Assembly (NCBI GenBank): GCA_002345925.1
Contig: DDWM01000072.1
Location: 20,588-27,357, forward strand
Reading direction: 5' to 3'
Source of the DNA: Actinobacteria bacterium UBA2286
Lineage (GTDB): Bacteria > Actinomycetota > Coriobacteriia > Anaerosomatales > Anaerosomataceae
DNA: 6,770 nt
A model generated the notes under the pieces. It was not told the DNA's origin and did not search any database. It worked only from the letters and a program-made list of their open reading frames with translations. A program made the position numbers and the translations under genes. Shown piece by piece: positions 5,859-6,770 of the stretch; position 1 is the first letter of the stretch; every line of letters starts with the position of its first letter.

Positions 5859-6770
5859 TCAGCTTCCCGCGTACAGCAGCCAAACGATCGCACCGACCGT
5901 GAGCGAATTGTACGCCGCGTGAAGTGCGATTGCGGGCCACAGGCTTCGCCGCTCGTGTGCAAGCCAGCCAAGCGCGATGCCGAGCACCGTCATCGGGAAG
6001 AGCAGCCACCACGAGCGGTGGAACGCCGCAAAGAGCATCGCCTGGACTATAATCGCCGGCCATGCTCCGATCCGAGCCTCCAGACCGCGCAACAATGCCC
6101 CGCGGAAGACACACTCCTCCACGAACGGACCAACGACGACAAGCATGATCGCAGCGAGCGCCAGCCCTGAGACGGACGTCCCGAACACGGCTGTGATGGT
6201 ACCGCCGCCTGCTTGTGGCATGAGCCCAAGTGAGCTCGTGATCTGACTGTAAAGCGTCGCAATAACGCGGGTTGCAACCAGGCCGAGTACGACGAGTCCC
6301 GCCGAAGTCGCAATCTCGCCCACGTCACCATGCTGCCTGGACAGGCCAAGAGCGTCAGCGAAGATGCCCTCTCGGCGGCGGACCAGATATCGGAGCATCC
6401 AAATCTGTGCACCGTAGTAGACCGCCAGCGAGAAGGCTCGAACGCCCACGCTCACCTCGGTGGGAAGCGCACCCACGAGCTCGCTGGCCAAGAAGAGCTC
6501 CTTGAGCATGAACGCGGCAAACGTCACCGAGAGCATCGCCGCAGCCTCAAGGATGGTCCACGTGAACCCGCCGACCACCACAGAATGTGCCGAGAGGGCC
6601 CTCGGGGTGGCGGTCGACTGCGGCTTGGGCGCCTTGACCGGCTTAGCCGGCGTCGCCGTTCGCGCACGCGCGGCAGCATCAGAAGCAGCGCTGCTGATAG
6701 CGCCGCGATCACATGCCTTCACGCATGCCATGCAGCCATCACACCGGCTCCAGTCGACCATGATGTACGT
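5859..6770 (-). CDS. [4Fe-4S] motif protein fused to a CPBP-family intramembrane metalloprotease, 5' end cut by the window edge
   Basis: The reading frame is open to the right edge (Thr-Tyr-Ile before the ATG at 6761). No ribosome-binding site is visible in those 9 bases, so the gene probably starts outside. Numbered from that Met, residues 7-17 are C-x2-C-x2-C-x3-C (CDGCMACVKAC), a ferredoxin-type [4Fe-4S] site, with Asp where Pro usually follows. Residues ~23-57 are an Ala/Pro/Lys-rich linker. The rest is very hydrophobic, with about seven membrane segments, and has all three CPBP motifs: EECVFR (E215, E216, R220), FAAFH (F244, H248) and HAAYN (H281, N285). CPBP proteins are membrane proteases or, in bacteria, often bacteriocin-immunity or uncharacterised proteins. 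The substrate is unknown. The gene ends 79 bases before gatC and may or may not share its transcript. The domain calls are firm; the role of the cluster is not known. Confidence 0.88.
   Translation of the reverse strand, partial: TYIMVDWSRCDGCMACVKACDRGAISSAASDAAARARTATPAKPVKAPKPQSTATPRALSAHSVVVGGFTWTILEAAAMLSVTFAAFMLKELFLASELVGALPTEVSVGVRAFSLAVYYGAQIWMLRYLVRRREGIFADALGLSRQHGDVGEIATSAGLVVLGLVATRVIATLYSQITSSLGLMPQAGGGTITAVFGTSVSGLALAAIMLVVVGPFVEECVFRGALLRGLEARIGAWPAIIVQAMLFAAFHRSWWLLFPMTVLGIALGWLAHERRSLWPAIALHAAYNSLTVGAIVWLLYAGS

Noticed and set aside
5823..5868. Short inverted repeats after the protease stop (GGGAA/TTCCC at 5854-5868 and GGCA/TGCC at 5823-5852), considered as a terminator.
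   Set aside because: The stems are 4-5 bp with bulges, overlap each other and the stop codon, and are not followed by a T run.

Overview
All six genes in this window lie on the minus strand, so transcription runs from right to left. The DNA is GC-rich, and several genes appear to use GTG starts (gatA, gatB, degV). The window encodes a GatCAB tRNA-dependent amidotransferase, a secreted protein with cell-wall-binding repeat 2 (CWB2) modules, and a protein with an Fe-S cluster motif. Together these suggest an anaerobic, high-GC Gram-positive lineage. A member of the Coriobacteriia or a relative (phylum Actinomycetota) is my best guess. That is an inference from gene content and composition, not a match to any genome.

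Layout in transcription order. (1) From the right edge to 5859: a membrane protein that joins a [4Fe-4S] cysteine motif to a complete CPBP (CAAX-protease/Abi family) intramembrane protease; its N-terminus is cut by the window edge. (2) 5780-5858: a short gap with a possible gatC promoter. (3) 5779-5477 gatC and 5471-3999 gatA, 5 bases apart. (4) 3998-3896: a leader in which an upstream CCCCATCA can pair with the G-rich ribosome-binding site of the next gene. (5) 3895-1997: an exported protein with a six-bladed NHL-like propeller followed by three CWB2 repeats. (6) 1996-1901: a gap with a perfect 11-bp hairpin and a TAGAAT box. (7) 1900-374: gatB. (8) From 368 (or 377) to the left edge: the N-terminal 120-odd residues of a DegV family protein, starting at the end of gatB. 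No intergenic stretch exceeds about 105 bases. I saw no RNA genes, mobile elements or CRISPR arrays.

GatC, GatA and GatB together form the amidotransferase that converts misacylated Glu-tRNA(Gln) and/or Asp-tRNA(Asn) to the correct amide form. The odd feature of the locus is that an exported cell-wall protein gene, with its own structured leader, sits between gatA and gatB. The other observation most worth checking is the Fe-S motif on the CPBP protease. The remaining content is ordinary housekeeping.
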